From positions 13,773-77,772 of the forward strand of contig CAJUND010000015.1 of NCBI GenBank assembly GCA_910587655.1: a stretch of 64,000 nt of DNA, written 5' to 3'. Under the pieces are notes generated by a model. That model had not been told where the DNA came from. It was given only the letters and a program-made list of their open reading frames with translations, and did no database searches. The DNA is from an uncultured Agathobacter sp. Lineage in GTDB: Bacteria; Bacillota; Clostridia; Lachnospirales; Lachnospiraceae. Below are positions 34,459 to 43,691 of the stretch, in pieces; the stretch's first letter is position 1; every line of letters begins with the position of its first letter. The translations under genes and the position numbers were made by a program.

Positions 34459-36066
34459 ATGGATAAATATACAGTCCTTCTGGCAGATGATGAAGAAGAA
34501 GTAATACAGATTATCATGAAAAAAATTGACTGGGATGAGCTTGGATTTTCAGTGATTGGATATGCAAACAATGGCGTCAGGGCACTGGAGATGGTAGAGG
34601 AATTCCAGCCGGATGTTGTTATGACGGATATCAAAATGCCGTATATGGACGGCATGGAACTGGCAAACCATATAAAGGCGGAATTTCCAGCGACAAAAAT
34701 CCTGCTTTTTACCGGATTTGACAAGTTTGAATATGCAAAAGAGGCGGTTCACCTGGAGGTGGAGGAATATATTTTAAAGCCGGTAAATGCAGCGGAGCTG
34801 ACAGAGGTATTTACACATCTGAAAATAAAGCTGGACAAAGAAATAAGTGAGAAACGAAACACAGAAATTCTGCAGAAATATTATATGGAATCCCTGCCGC
34901 TTCTGCAGGCGGATTTTTACGCTTCATTGATTGCAGGAAGGATTCATGAGGATGAAACGGAAAAGTATCTTTCCGATTACCAGATATCGTTTACGGGTCC
35001 TTTTTTCTGCTGTCTTGTGATTCACACATCCTCCAGTCAGGTGCCGGAAGGCATGCATCCCATGCTTCTGGCAACATCGGTGCAGAAACAGGCGGAGGAA
35101 TATTTAAAGGAATGGAACCCAAAATGTTTTTCCTATCTTGGAAACACGATTCTGATTCCGGAATTAAAAAGCGAAACTGAGATTTCAGAACTGACGGACG
35201 AATGCGACAGGTTCTGTAAGTATGCCCGCCGCATGATCGGCGCGGTTGTTACCGTGGGAATCGGACCGGTATGCAGGGATATTTCCGGACTGTCCCAGTC
35301 CTACAGCAGTGCAAGGGAGGCGGTGTCGTACCGCGTACTTTACGGTACATCAAGGTCAATTAATATGAAAGAGGTTGCGCCCCGTCAGACCAGTAAATCC
35401 GGTACCGTACATAATGAAGAGCTGTCCGGTCTGTTTAAAATGATCCGTCTGAACGGGGAAAAAGAAATTATAAAAGCTGTGGAACAGTATCTGGAACATT
35501 TTGCCGTTCCCCAGAAATCCCTCCAGCAGTATCACATTGACATCATGGAACTGATAAGCGCATTATACCGTTTTGCTGTTAATAATGACATTGCCATGGA
35601 AGAATTTTCCGGGGATGTAGGAAAACTGTACAACAGTATTTTTGATATGGAGCCGGACGAACTGAAAAGATGGCTTACGGACATAAGTCTTTTGTTCCGT
35701 GAAAAAATTATCAGTGCGCGGAACAGCTCTACACAGTCGTTTGTTTCCGGGGCGAAGGAATATGTGCAGAATAATTATGCGGATGAGGAACTTTCCCTTG
35801 ACCGGATCTGTGAGGTTCTTGGAGTTTCAAATTCTTATTTTTCCACGCTGTTTAAAAAAGAAACCGGAAGTTCATTTATCAGTTACCTGACGGATTACCG
35901 GATGGACCAGGCGTCCCGCATGCTGATTGAGACCAGTGAAAAAAGTTATATTATAGCAAAAAATGTCGGGTATACAGATCCGAATTATTTCAGCTATGTT
36001 TTTAAAAGGCGGTTTGGAGTCTCTCCTTCAAATTACAGAAGGGAACATACAGAAAGTGAAGAATAA
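34459..36066 (+). CDS. YesN-type response regulator (receiver + AraC output)
   Basis: A 535-residue protein. The receiver domain (1-120) has the acidic pair Asp10-Asp11, phospho-acceptor Asp57 in MTDIKMPYMDG, and Lys in EEYILKPVN. A middle region of about 300 residues is the usual linker of YesN proteins. The C-terminal AraC HTH pair is ELSLDRICEVLGVSNSYFSTLF and SYIIAKNVGYTDPNYFSYVFKR. It would activate sugar genes upon phosphorylation by the kinase encoded next, which starts inside or just after its stop. It lies just after the mgl-like operon, a likely target. Confidence 0.88.
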   Translation: MDKYTVLLADDEEEVIQIIMKKIDWDELGFSVIGYANNGVRALEMVEEFQPDVVMTDIKMPYMDGMELANHIKAEFPATKILLFTGFDKFEYAKEAVHLEVEEYILKPVNAAELTEVFTHLKIKLDKEISEKRNTEILQKYYMESLPLLQADFYASLIAGRIHEDETEKYLSDYQISFTGPFFCCLVIHTSSSQVPEGMHPMLLATSVQKQAEEYLKEWNPKCFSYLGNTILIPELKSETEISELTDECDRFCKYARRMIGAVVTVGIGPVCRDISGLSQSYSSAREAVSYRVLYGTSRSINMKEVAPRQTSKSGTVHNEELSGLFKMIRLNGEKEIIKAVEQYLEHFAVPQKSLQQYHIDIMELISALYRFAVNNDIAMEEFSGDVGKLYNSIFDMEPDELKRWLTDISLLFREKIISARNSSTQSFVSGAKEYVQNNYADEELSLDRICEVLGVSNSYFSTLFKKETGSSFISYLTDYRMDQASRMLIETSEKSYIIAKNVGYTDPNYFSYVFKRRFGVSPSNYRREHTESEE

Positions 36067-37921
36067 ATACCGGAAATATATGAAGAAACTGAATCCACGG
36101 GGAATGCAGTCAACCATTATGTTTGTGTTTACCGTGATAACCATATCCCTTATGCTGGTTCTTGGAATTGTGATGTATATCCGGTTTTCCATATCTTCCC
36201 GGCAGGAGACCATACAGAGCACAAAAAAACTGATGGAGCAGACCGGGGAAAGTCTGGAAAATTACCTGGTCAGCATGCGACAGATTTCCGATGCGGTTTA
36301 TTATAATGTGATAAAGGAAAATGATTTTTCCAGCAAGGATAACAGTATCCAGCAGGGAATGAATCTTTTGTATGAGGCAAATAAAACCAGTCTGCGCAGT
36401 ATTGCCATTTACAACGGCAATGGAAGCCTGATAGTGGCAGAACCGGTCGCGGCGCAAAAAGAGGACCCTGATGTCACAAAGCAGGACTGGTATATGCAGG
36501 CAAAGGAACAGATGGAGAATATGCATTTTTCAACGCCGCATATCCAAAATCTTTTTAATGATGACAGCAGACGCTATTACTGGGTGATTTCATTAAGCCG
36601 TATGGTCGAAATAACGGATCAAGGAGTTTCGGCGTCCGGCGTTCTGCTTGTTGACATGGATTATTCCAGTATATCGCGGATGATGCAGCAGATAAACGAA
36701 TCGGACAACGGACAGTATTATTATCTGTGTGACAGTAACGGGGAAATTATTTATCATATGCGTCAGATTCAGATCAGCAACGGAATTTCCAGCGAAAGCA
36801 GTATAGCTGCTGCGAAATACAAGGACGGTGTGTATGATGAGGTTTTTGAAGGAAAACGCCGGAAAATTATTGTAAATACCATCAGTTATACCGGCTGGAA
36901 ACTGGTAGGCGTGATTCCATATTCTTCGTTTACCCACGGGATGTTTAATGTCCGTTATTTTATCGTGATATTAATGCTTTTAATGGCGATGATGCTGGTT
37001 GTGGTAAACCGTATTGTTTCTGTCAGGATTTCCCGCCCGATTTTAAAGCTGAATGATTCGGTAAAAGAATACGAAGCAGGGGAGAAGCCGGAAATTTATA
37101 TCGGCGGTCCACTGGAAATCCGGCATCTTGGACATTCCATCCAGCGTTCCTATGAGCAGATAGAAACGCTGATGCAGGAAATTGTGTTAGAGCAGAACGA
37201 AAGAAGGAAAAGTGAACTGGATGCGCTGCAGAGCCAGATTAATCCGCATTTTCTGTATAATGCGCTTGACTCGATTACCTGGATGATTGAAGGCGGGAAA
37301 AATGATGAGGCGGTATTTATGGTTACCGAGCTGGCGAAGCTGTTCCGTATCAGCCTTTCCAGGGGGCGCACAATCATCAGTGTAAAGGATGAGCTGCAGC
37401 ATGCGAAAAGTTATATGAACATACAGAAAATCCGGTATAAAAATGCTTTTTCCATTACTTTTGATGCTGACCCCGAAATATATGATTACTGCACGGTCAA
37501 GCTGGTACTGCAGCCAATACTTGAAAATGCAATAAATTATGGAATTAATGCAATGGATGACTGCGGGGAAATAACGGTGACCGGAAGGATGAACGATGGA
37601 AATATTATTCTTTCCGTTACGGATAACGGTGTGGGGATGTCGGAAGATGAGGTAAGCCTTATACTGACAGACAGCAGCCGGATTCAAAAACATGGTTCCG
37701 GCGTCGGACTTGTAAACGTCAATAACCGGATTCAGATTCTTTTTGGTAAAGAATACGGGCTGACTGTTTTGAGCGAACCGGATGAGGGAACAACAGTTTC
37801 CATCTGTATTCCGGCAGTACGCTGTACAGATGAAAACAGAAAGGTTCTGGAAAAGGGATATATATTAAGCAAAGAAGAAGTGTCTGACGGGGACATACAG
37901 GACAAACAGAATGAAGAATAA
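36056..37921 (+). CDS. YesM-type sensor histidine kinase
   Basis: The start is uncertain: GTG 36056 overlaps the regulator stop and has AGAAGGGAA upstream; ATG 36080 is the alternative. TM1 (IMFVFTVITISLMLVLGIVMY), an extracellular Cache-like sensor, TM2 (FIVILMLLMAMMLVVVNRIV), a HAMP region, then the His_kinase motif QINPHFLYNALDSI with the phospho-accepting His. The ATPase domain shows ILENAINYGI, DNGVGMSEDEV and GSGVGLVNVNNRI. It pairs with the YesN regulator. The two downstream sugar-binding proteins could present ligand to its sensor domain (inference). Confidence 0.88.
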   Translation: MKNKYRKYMKKLNPRGMQSTIMFVFTVITISLMLVLGIVMYIRFSISSRQETIQSTKKLMEQTGESLENYLVSMRQISDAVYYNVIKENDFSSKDNSIQQGMNLLYEANKTSLRSIAIYNGNGSLIVAEPVAAQKEDPDVTKQDWYMQAKEQMENMHFSTPHIQNLFNDDSRRYYWVISLSRMVEITDQGVSASGVLLVDMDYSSISRMMQQINESDNGQYYYLCDSNGEIIYHMRQIQISNGISSESSIAAAKYKDGVYDEVFEGKRRKIIVNTISYTGWKLVGVIPYSSFTHGMFNVRYFIVILMLLMAMMLVVVNRIVSVRISRPILKLNDSVKEYEAGEKPEIYIGGPLEIRHLGHSIQRSYEQIETLMQEIVLEQNERRKSELDALQSQINPHFLYNALDSITWMIEGGKNDEAVFMVTELAKLFRISLSRGRTIISVKDELQHAKSYMNIQKIRYKNAFSITFDADPEIYDYCTVKLVLQPILENAINYGINAMDDCGEITVTGRMNDGNIILSVTDNGVGMSEDEVSLILTDSSRIQKHGSGVGLVNVNNRIQILFGKEYGLTVLSEPDEGTTVSICIPAVRCTDENRKVLEKGYILSKEEVSDGDIQDKQNEE

Positions 37922-38885
37922 TAAAAAATGGTTTATTGTAACGGAGGCAGCGCTTGCGGTCATGGTGCTGGTACTTGTTTTCTGCATGATGTGGGAGAAA
38001 AACAAAGAAAGCAGTCACAGGGTTTCTGTTATTGTGCAGGATTCGGATGACAGCCGGTGGACAGCTTTCAGGTATGGGCTTAAAATGGCTGCCATGGACC
38101 ATGAAATTGAGATATTTGTGGTCAGTACGGGAGATATGGTGACCCCGGAGGAAGAAGAGAGCCTTATAAAACAGGAAATTGCCCACGGTGCAGACGCTGT
38201 CATTGTCCAGCCGGTTCCGGGAGATGAAATGGAAGAAAAATTAAATAAAATCGAAAAGCAGATTCCAATTATGCTTGTGGAGCATGCAGTTTCAACGGAA
38301 CAGGATAATTTGGGATTTCCGGTAACGGAAGCAGATAATTATGAGATGGGAAAGGTTCTCGCCGGGGAACTGGTAAATGACTATAACGGAAATGTCCGGG
38401 GGAAAACACTGGGATTTATTTCAGAAGCGGCGGGCACGGAGGCAGTCATGAAACGGAAAAAAGGATTTGAAGATTTTCTGAAAGATATGGGCGCCGAAAT
38501 CCGCTGGTCGTTCTGCGGGCCGGGTCAGAAACCGGATAAGGACTTGCTGGGGAAACAGCCGAAAGTGGATTTTGTAATCGCCCTTGACGATGGCAGCCTG
38601 AAAATGGCGGGGGAATATTCGGCAGCAAATAACCTGCACGGCGCGCTGGTGTATGGAATCGGCAATTCCACGGAAGCAGTCTATTATCTGGATACAGGAG
38701 CCGTGGAATGTCTGGTGGTTCCGGATGAATTCAGCGTGGGATACCAGAGTCTGACGGAGACTGCAAAGTGCCTGCAGAATTATTTCTACATGATGGAGGA
38801 TCATACTGTATCCCATACCGTACTCCGCAGGGAGGAACTTTTTTCAGAAAAAAACCAGAAAATTCTTTTTACGATGAGCCAGTAA
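37911..38885 (+). CDS. Membrane-anchored sugar-binding protein linked to YesMN
   Basis: A 324-residue protein whose start overlaps the kinase gene by 11 bases. Residues 7-27 form an uncleaved-looking TM anchor (FIVTEAALAVMVLVLVFCMMW) without a lipobox. The rest is a type I periplasmic-binding fold: HRVSVIVQDSDDSRWTAFRYG, HGADAVIVQPVPGDEM and LGFISEAAGTEAVMKRKKGF. The conserved hinge asparagine/aspartate motif of true importers is changed (VIALDDGSLKMA). Overlap with the kinase and absence of a transporter suggest a sensory partner of the YesM kinase, as in XylFII/LytS-type three-component systems (inference). Confidence 0.75.
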   Translation: MKNNKKWFIVTEAALAVMVLVLVFCMMWEKNKESSHRVSVIVQDSDDSRWTAFRYGLKMAAMDHEIEIFVVSTGDMVTPEEEESLIKQEIAHGADAVIVQPVPGDEMEEKLNKIEKQIPIMLVEHAVSTEQDNLGFPVTEADNYEMGKVLAGELVNDYNGNVRGKTLGFISEAAGTEAVMKRKKGFEDFLKDMGAEIRWSFCGPGQKPDKDLLGKQPKVDFVIALDDGSLKMAGEYSAANNLHGALVYGIGNSTEAVYYLDTGAVECLVVPDEFSVGYQSLTETAKCLQNYFYMMEDHTVSHTVLRREELFSEKNQKILFTMSQ

Positions 38886-38912
38886 ACGGGTTGAAAAAGG
38901 CAGGTGCATGAA

Positions 38913-39953
38913 ATGAAAGTAAAAAATATCCAAACGTCAGTAATCATTATATTTATGGCTTTCCTGTTTCTGTGCGCCTGCGAAAAACAGCAGCCGGATG
39001 CGACAGACCAGATTTATGTCGGGGTGGCAAGCTATAACCAGAGTGACACCTTTATCAGCCAGATGGTTTCCTGCCTGAAAGAGGAACTGGAAGAACTGGA
39101 GAATGACGGCTTTTCAGTTTCTGTGACAATAAGGGACGCGGCAGGTTCCCAGCGGACACAGGACGACCAGGTGGAGGAGCTGATTGATGCAGGCTGCAAT
39201 GTGCTTTGTGTGAATCTGGTGGACCGGTCAAATCCGTCAGAAATTATTGACATGGCAAGGGAAAATAATGTTCCTGTTATTTTCTTTAACAGGGAACCGG
39301 TAGCAGGGGATATGATGCAGTGGGACAGACTTTATTATGTCGGGGCGAATGCCTGGCAGTCGGGGATGATACAGGGGCAGCTTGCAGCGGAAGCGATTAA
39401 GGAAAACCCGCGGATTGACCGTAATAAGGACGGAAAAATCCAGTATGTCATACTGGAAGGGGAACCGGGACACCAGGATGCAATTATCCGGACGGAAAAT
39501 GCGGTTGACACACTGAAAAACTATGGGATTCAGCTGGAGAAACTAAGCTGCGGAATTGCAAACTGGAACCGGGCGCAGGCACAGAACCGCATGTCGCAGA
39601 TGATCAGCCAGTTCCAGCATAATATTGAGCTTGTCCTGGCAAACAATGACGACATGGCGCTTGGCGCAATTGACGCTTACCAGAAATCAAATTTTACCGA
39701 ATCCGCGCTTCCCGTTTTTTTTGGAATTGACGGAACGGATGTCGGACTGGCGGCAGTGGCGGATGGGACACTGTCCGCTACCGTATATAATGACAAGGAA
39801 GGTCAGGCAAAGGCAATGGCAGAGCTTGCAGCGGCGCTTGTGTCTGGTAAGGGACTGGATAAGATTGAGTTTAAGAAGGAGAAATATATTTATCTGCCTT
39901 ATACCAGGGTGACAGCGGATAATGTCGGGGAGTATATGGGAGATGTGAAATAG
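38913..39953 (+). CDS. MglB-like sugar-binding lipoprotein linked to YesMN
   Basis: A 346-residue lipoprotein; ATG 38913 chosen over the GTG at 38904. The lipobox is FLCAC. Typical MglB features: VPVIFFNREPV, a calcium-loop-like DRNKDGKIQYVILEGEPGHQ, VLANNDDMALGAIDAYQKS and FFGIDGTDVGLAAV. It keeps the residues expected for sugar binding, unlike the preceding gene. It may feed sugar to the mgl-like importer or to the YesM sensor. The gene lies 27 bases after the previous one, so it belongs to the same operon. Confidence 0.8.
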   Translation: MKVKNIQTSVIIIFMAFLFLCACEKQQPDATDQIYVGVASYNQSDTFISQMVSCLKEELEELENDGFSVSVTIRDAAGSQRTQDDQVEELIDAGCNVLCVNLVDRSNPSEIIDMARENNVPVIFFNREPVAGDMMQWDRLYYVGANAWQSGMIQGQLAAEAIKENPRIDRNKDGKIQYVILEGEPGHQDAIIRTENAVDTLKNYGIQLEKLSCGIANWNRAQAQNRMSQMISQFQHNIELVLANNDDMALGAIDAYQKSNFTESALPVFFGIDGTDVGLAAVADGTLSATVYNDKEGQAKAMAELAAALVSGKGLDKIEFKKEKYIYLPYTRVTADNVGEYMGDVK

Positions 39954-39980
39954 GAGATACTAGTGTAAGGGAGGATTTAT

Positions 39981-40154
39981 ATGCTTAAAATTGTTGGAAC
40001 AGAAAACGGAGAAGTCCGGGATGAAAAAGTTATTTTTACGGATGAAGGTAAAATTACCGGGTTTGGCCTGATGCTGGTTCTGCTTGATATTCTTGCGGAT
40101 ATCGGAATACTTTTTCTGATTAGCCGGATGATAATAAAATGCAGGAAAAAATAA
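39981..40154 (+). CDS. Small single-TM protein (57 residues)
   Basis: ATG 39981 follows GGGAGGATTT at good distance. The product starts MLKIVGTENGEVRDEKVIF, continues with a short acidic stretch and one TM segment (GLMLVLLDILADIGILFLI), and ends basic (MIIKCRKK), so the C-terminus should be cytoplasmic. It sits 27 bases after the sugar-binding lipoprotein gene and 22 bases before the AAA-ATPase gene, so it may be the last gene of the sensory operon. No family recognised. Confidence 0.55.
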   Translation: MLKIVGTENGEVRDEKVIFTDEGKITGFGLMLVLLDILADIGILFLISRMIIKCRKK

Positions 40155-40176
40155 TTATAGAGAGGGGAAAGGAACA

Positions 40177-41757
40177 GTGGGAATTTATCTGAATCCGGAA
40201 AATGAAGGTTTCTGGGAATCCGTCCGTTCGGAAATTTATGTGGATAAGACCGGGCTGATTGCATATACCAATCAGTGCCTGAATACAAAACAGAAATTTA
40301 TCTGCGTCAGCAGACCGAGGCGTTTTGGAAAGTCAATGACGCTGGAAATGCTTGCTGCTTACTATAGCAGAGGCTGCAGTTCAAAAGATTTATTCCGTGA
40401 GCTTAAAATTGGACAGGAAAAGACATTTCAGGAAAATTTGAACCAGTTTGATGTGATTTTTCTGAATATGCAGCAGTTTGTAATTGAAGCAAAGAAGAAA
40501 GAAGTAACGGAATATCTTGAAGAAGAAGTCTTGGATGAGCTGCGGGAAGAATACGGGGAATTTTTTAAACCGCAGGAAACAGGGCTTGCGGCTGCACTGA
40601 GAAAGATTTATGTCAAAACAAAGAAAAAATTTATCTTTCTGGTGGATGAGTGGGACAGCGTGATGCGTGAGCGGCAGGAGTCGGAGGAGCTGCAGAAGCA
40701 GTACCTGGATTTCCTGCGGAATCTTTTAAAAGACCAGCCGTATGTTGCGCTTGCCTATATGACGGGGATTCTCCCGGTCAAAAAATACGGGATACATTCC
40801 GCCCTGAATATGTTTCAGGAATATTCCATGACAGACCAGTCGTTTCTGGAGGAATATACCGGTTTTACAGAAACGGAAGTGCAGAAGCTGTGCGAACAGT
40901 ATGGTATGGATTACAGGGAAACAGAAAGCTGGTACGACGGATATATGTTTACAGACTTTCGCCATATTTATAATCCGAGATCTGTTGTGGAGGCAATGCG
41001 CCGCCATAAATATTCCAGCTACTGGACTTCCACCGAAACCTATGACGCGCTCAAAGTTTATATGGATATGGATTTTGACGGGCTTCGTGCGGATATCGTA
41101 AAGATGCTCGGCGGTGAACACGTCAGGGTAAATACGCTTAGTTTCCAGAATGATATGCGTAATTTCAAAACGAAGGACGATGTTCTGACACTCCTGATTC
41201 ATCTGGGATATCTTGGATATGATTCCGAAGCCGAGGAGGCATTTATTCCCAACAAAGAAATTATCCGGGAATTTGAAAACGCCATGAGTGTGGGCGGATG
41301 GACAGAGGTAATGCGTGTGCTGAAAGCTTCGGAACAGCTTTTGCAGGATACCCTTTTGTGTGATGGGGAAAGCGTTGCAGAGGGACTGGACAAGGCACAT
41401 ACAGAGGTATCATCTATACTGTCCTATAATGATGAAAATTCATTAGGCTGTGCAATCGGGCTTGCATACTACAGCGCAAGGAAGGACTATAAGCTCATAA
41501 GGGAGTTTCCGACCGGGCGCGGCTTTGCGGATGTTGTTTTTCTGCCGCTGCCTTCTTCAAAAAAACCTGCGCTTGTTGTGGAGCTGAAATATGACAAAAC
41601 CGCTGCTGCAGCAATCCGGCAGATCAAAGACAGAAATTATACGCAGGCGCTTTGGGGTTATACCGGGGAGATTCTGCTTGTCGGGATAAATTATGATAAG
41701 GACTGTGCGGATAAGCCGCATAGTTGTGTGATTGAGAAGGTGGAGAAGCAGGCGTAA
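40177..41757 (+). CDS. AAA-ATPase-like/PD-(D/E)XK protein, paralogue of 6066
   Basis: A 526-residue protein with GTG start behind GAGGGGAAAGG. Same plan as the protein at 6066: N-terminal IYLNPENEGFWESVRSEIY, Walker A SRPRRFGKS, Walker B FIFLVDEWDS, a long identical block (ALAYMTGILPVKKYG), and C-terminal GRGFADVVFLP with ALVVELKYDK. Family PF09820 plus PF08011. Like its paralogue it stands alone beside sugar genes, with no partner suggested by position. Function unresolved. Confidence 0.85.
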   Translation: MGIYLNPENEGFWESVRSEIYVDKTGLIAYTNQCLNTKQKFICVSRPRRFGKSMTLEMLAAYYSRGCSSKDLFRELKIGQEKTFQENLNQFDVIFLNMQQFVIEAKKKEVTEYLEEEVLDELREEYGEFFKPQETGLAAALRKIYVKTKKKFIFLVDEWDSVMRERQESEELQKQYLDFLRNLLKDQPYVALAYMTGILPVKKYGIHSALNMFQEYSMTDQSFLEEYTGFTETEVQKLCEQYGMDYRETESWYDGYMFTDFRHIYNPRSVVEAMRRHKYSSYWTSTETYDALKVYMDMDFDGLRADIVKMLGGEHVRVNTLSFQNDMRNFKTKDDVLTLLIHLGYLGYDSEAEEAFIPNKEIIREFENAMSVGGWTEVMRVLKASEQLLQDTLLCDGESVAEGLDKAHTEVSSILSYNDENSLGCAIGLAYYSARKDYKLIREFPTGRGFADVVFLPLPSSKKPALVVELKYDKTAAAAIRQIKDRNYTQALWGYTGEILLVGINYDKDCADKPHSCVIEKVEKQA

Positions 41758-41788
41758 AAACCAGATGTTACTTTAACGTTACATCATA

Positions 41789-41814
41789 GTTTATCATATT
41801 GAATAATGATAAAC
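41789..41814 (+). promoter_or_regulatory. Inverted repeat before the C_GCAxxG_C_C gene
   Basis: GTTTATCAT and ATGATAAAC form a perfect 9-base inverted repeat with an 8-base spacer, 31 bases before the start codon. Its position and symmetry suggest an operator for a dimeric regulator. Confidence 0.45.
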
Positions 41815-41845
41815 AAATAAATCAATATTCCGGGAGAAAAATGTT

Positions 41846-42265
41846 ATGAAAGAAAAAATAAAGAATCGGGTGCATGAGCTATACTGGAACGATAATGTAA
41901 ATTGCGCGAGGACGGCACTTATCTGTCTGGGTGAATTATTTAATACAGTGATTGAACCGCAGACAATCCGGTCTGCGGTCGGACTGCATGGCGCCGGAGG
42001 ATACCGGGCGCAGTGCGGTCTGGTTGAAGGTACACTTATGTTTATGGGAATTTATTTACATACGCTGGGAAAAACAGATGATGAAATTGTGTCTGTCTGT
42101 TATAATTTTGCCTCTGCCTTTGATAAAACATTTGGTTCATTAAGATGTTATGAATTACGTCCAACTGGTTTTTCAGAAAACGACCCACCGCATATGTGTG
42201 AGAAACTGACTTGTGATGGAATTGGATTTGCGTACCAGTATATTTTGGGAATCATAAGGCAGTAA
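41846..42265 (+). CDS. C_GCAxxG_C_C family protein
   Basis: A 139-residue protein of the C_GCAxxG_C_C family (PF09719), seen from spaced cysteines: NCARTALICLG, AQCGLVEG, LRCYELRP and MCEKLTCDG. The first motif is NCA rather than GCA. Cysteine spacing suggests metal or Fe-S binding; some members are fused to redox or metal proteins, but no activity is established. An inverted repeat precedes the gene. It ends 6 bases from the convergent MATE gene. Confidence 0.75.
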   Translation: MKEKIKNRVHELYWNDNVNCARTALICLGELFNTVIEPQTIRSAVGLHGAGGYRAQCGLVEGTLMFMGIYLHTLGKTDDEIVSVCYNFASAFDKTFGSLRCYELRPTGFSENDPPHMCEKLTCDGIGFAYQYILGIIRQ

Positions 42266-42271
42266 AGAAAA

Positions 42272-43615
42272 TTAATCCCCGTCCGTCCCATCCTTCATCT
42301 TAAAAATCGGATTCCGCGCCATATTAACCACCAGCGGTATCACCATAATAAACCACACAATCGGCTCTGATATAATAATCCCCATATAGCCAATCACAGG
42401 GGCGAGAAAGAACGCAATCGCCACTTTTCCGATAAGCTCCAGCGCACTGGAAAATACAGGCGTTTTGTTATCCCCGAATCCCTGCATACTGTTTCTGAAC
42501 AGACAGATAATCGTTGGGACAAAATAAAAAGTAGTATTCACTTTCAGGTAAAGCGACGCTGTATCTATGATTTCTTTCTCATTAGAAGCTGTGATCAGCC
42601 GGATTAAATACGGGGAAATTGTAAAAGCGGCCAGCATAACAAGCGCACACCAGGCAAAAGTTAAAAGTACCGTGTCTTTGATTCCGGTTTTAATCCTTGT
42701 GTATTTTCCGGCACCCAGGTTCTGTCCGCAGTAAGTGGCAAGGGTTGTGCCAAGCACGGAAAACGGAAGCATGAAAACAGAGGTTGCTTTTCTGGCAGCC
42801 GTGTGCGCAACAATAATATTCGTACCGAATGTATTGATGCTTGTCTGTAAAGCCAGGGTTCCAAGATTCACAAATGAAACCATAAATCCCATGGAAATTC
42901 CTGTGGAAAGAAGCTTTCTGTAAATCTCTTGTGAAAACGCCAGGTCGTTCTTTTTCAGCGAAAGCTGCGGATATTTTTTCCTCATGTATATAAAACACAG
43001 AAAAGCGGAAAACGCCTGCGAAATGACAGTCGCATATGCCGCGCCCGCCACGCCGGTTTGAAGGTAACGTATAAATGTATAATCCAGAAAGATATTTAAA
43101 AAAGAAGCCAGAACCAGAAAAATCAGCGGGGTAAAGGAGTCCCCGATTGCACGTAAAACCGCGGTGCAGATATTATAGCAGGTTCCGGCGATCAGTCCGG
43201 CAAGCACGATACGGATATAGCTTTCCGCTTCTGGGAGAATGTAGGCGTCAACGTGCAGAAATCCCAGAAGCGGCCTTAAAAACAGCAGGCATAAGCAGCT
43301 GATGCAGACGGTGATTATAACATTTGACAAAATGGTTCCGCCAATGGCTTTTTTCATGTTTTTTTCATCGCCTGCACCAAAATAAGTGGCGACAATAATT
43401 GCCATGCCGTTTGTAAATCCGTTCAGAAGTCCGGTCAGCATATCGCTTAGGGTGGTTGTCGCACCAACGGCGGCAAGGGAAGTTTCCCCCAGTATTTCCC
43501 CTACGATACGCGTATCCACGAGACTGTAGAAGAGCTGGAACAGCTGTCCGATAAACAGCGGGACAGCAAAGGCAAGAATCAGTTTTAATGGTTTTCCGGC
43601 GGTTAAACTTTTCAT
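42272..43615 (-). CDS. MATE-family multidrug/solute exporter
   Basis: A 447-residue protein with 12 predicted membrane segments. It starts with KPLKLILAFAVPLFIGQLFQ and has the family features ILGETSLAAVGATTTLSDML and the internal repeat ISMGFMVSFVNLGTLALQ. MATE proteins export cationic drugs or metabolites using a Na+ or H+ gradient; the substrate is unknown. It has its own promoter (43651-43679), so it is probably separate from the mal-like operon despite sharing strand. Confidence 0.85.
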   Translation of the reverse strand: MKSLTAGKPLKLILAFAVPLFIGQLFQLFYSLVDTRIVGEILGETSLAAVGATTTLSDMLTGLLNGFTNGMAIIVATYFGAGDEKNMKKAIGGTILSNVIITVCISCLCLLFLRPLLGFLHVDAYILPEAESYIRIVLAGLIAGTCYNICTAVLRAIGDSFTPLIFLVLASFLNIFLDYTFIRYLQTGVAGAAYATVISQAFSAFLCFIYMRKKYPQLSLKKNDLAFSQEIYRKLLSTGISMGFMVSFVNLGTLALQTSINTFGTNIIVAHTAARKATSVFMLPFSVLGTTLATYCGQNLGAGKYTRIKTGIKDTVLLTFAWCALVMLAAFTISPYLIRLITASNEKEIIDTASLYLKVNTTFYFVPTIICLFRNSMQGFGDNKTPVFSSALELIGKVAIAFFLAPVIGYMGIIISEPIVWFIMVIPLVVNMARNPIFKMKDGTDGD

Positions 43616-43650
43616 AAAGGCATCTCCTTTGTACAGGGCAGGTTTAACCT

Positions 43651-43679
43651 ATTATATCGGATTTTCCACCGGATTACAA
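43651..43679 (-). promoter_or_regulatory. Promoter of the MATE gene
   Basis: On the minus strand TTGTAA and a perfect TATAAT with a 17-base spacer, in the 76-base gap between the MalG-type gene and the MATE gene. Confidence 0.6.
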
Positions 43680-43691
43680 TGCAGACAGCGG

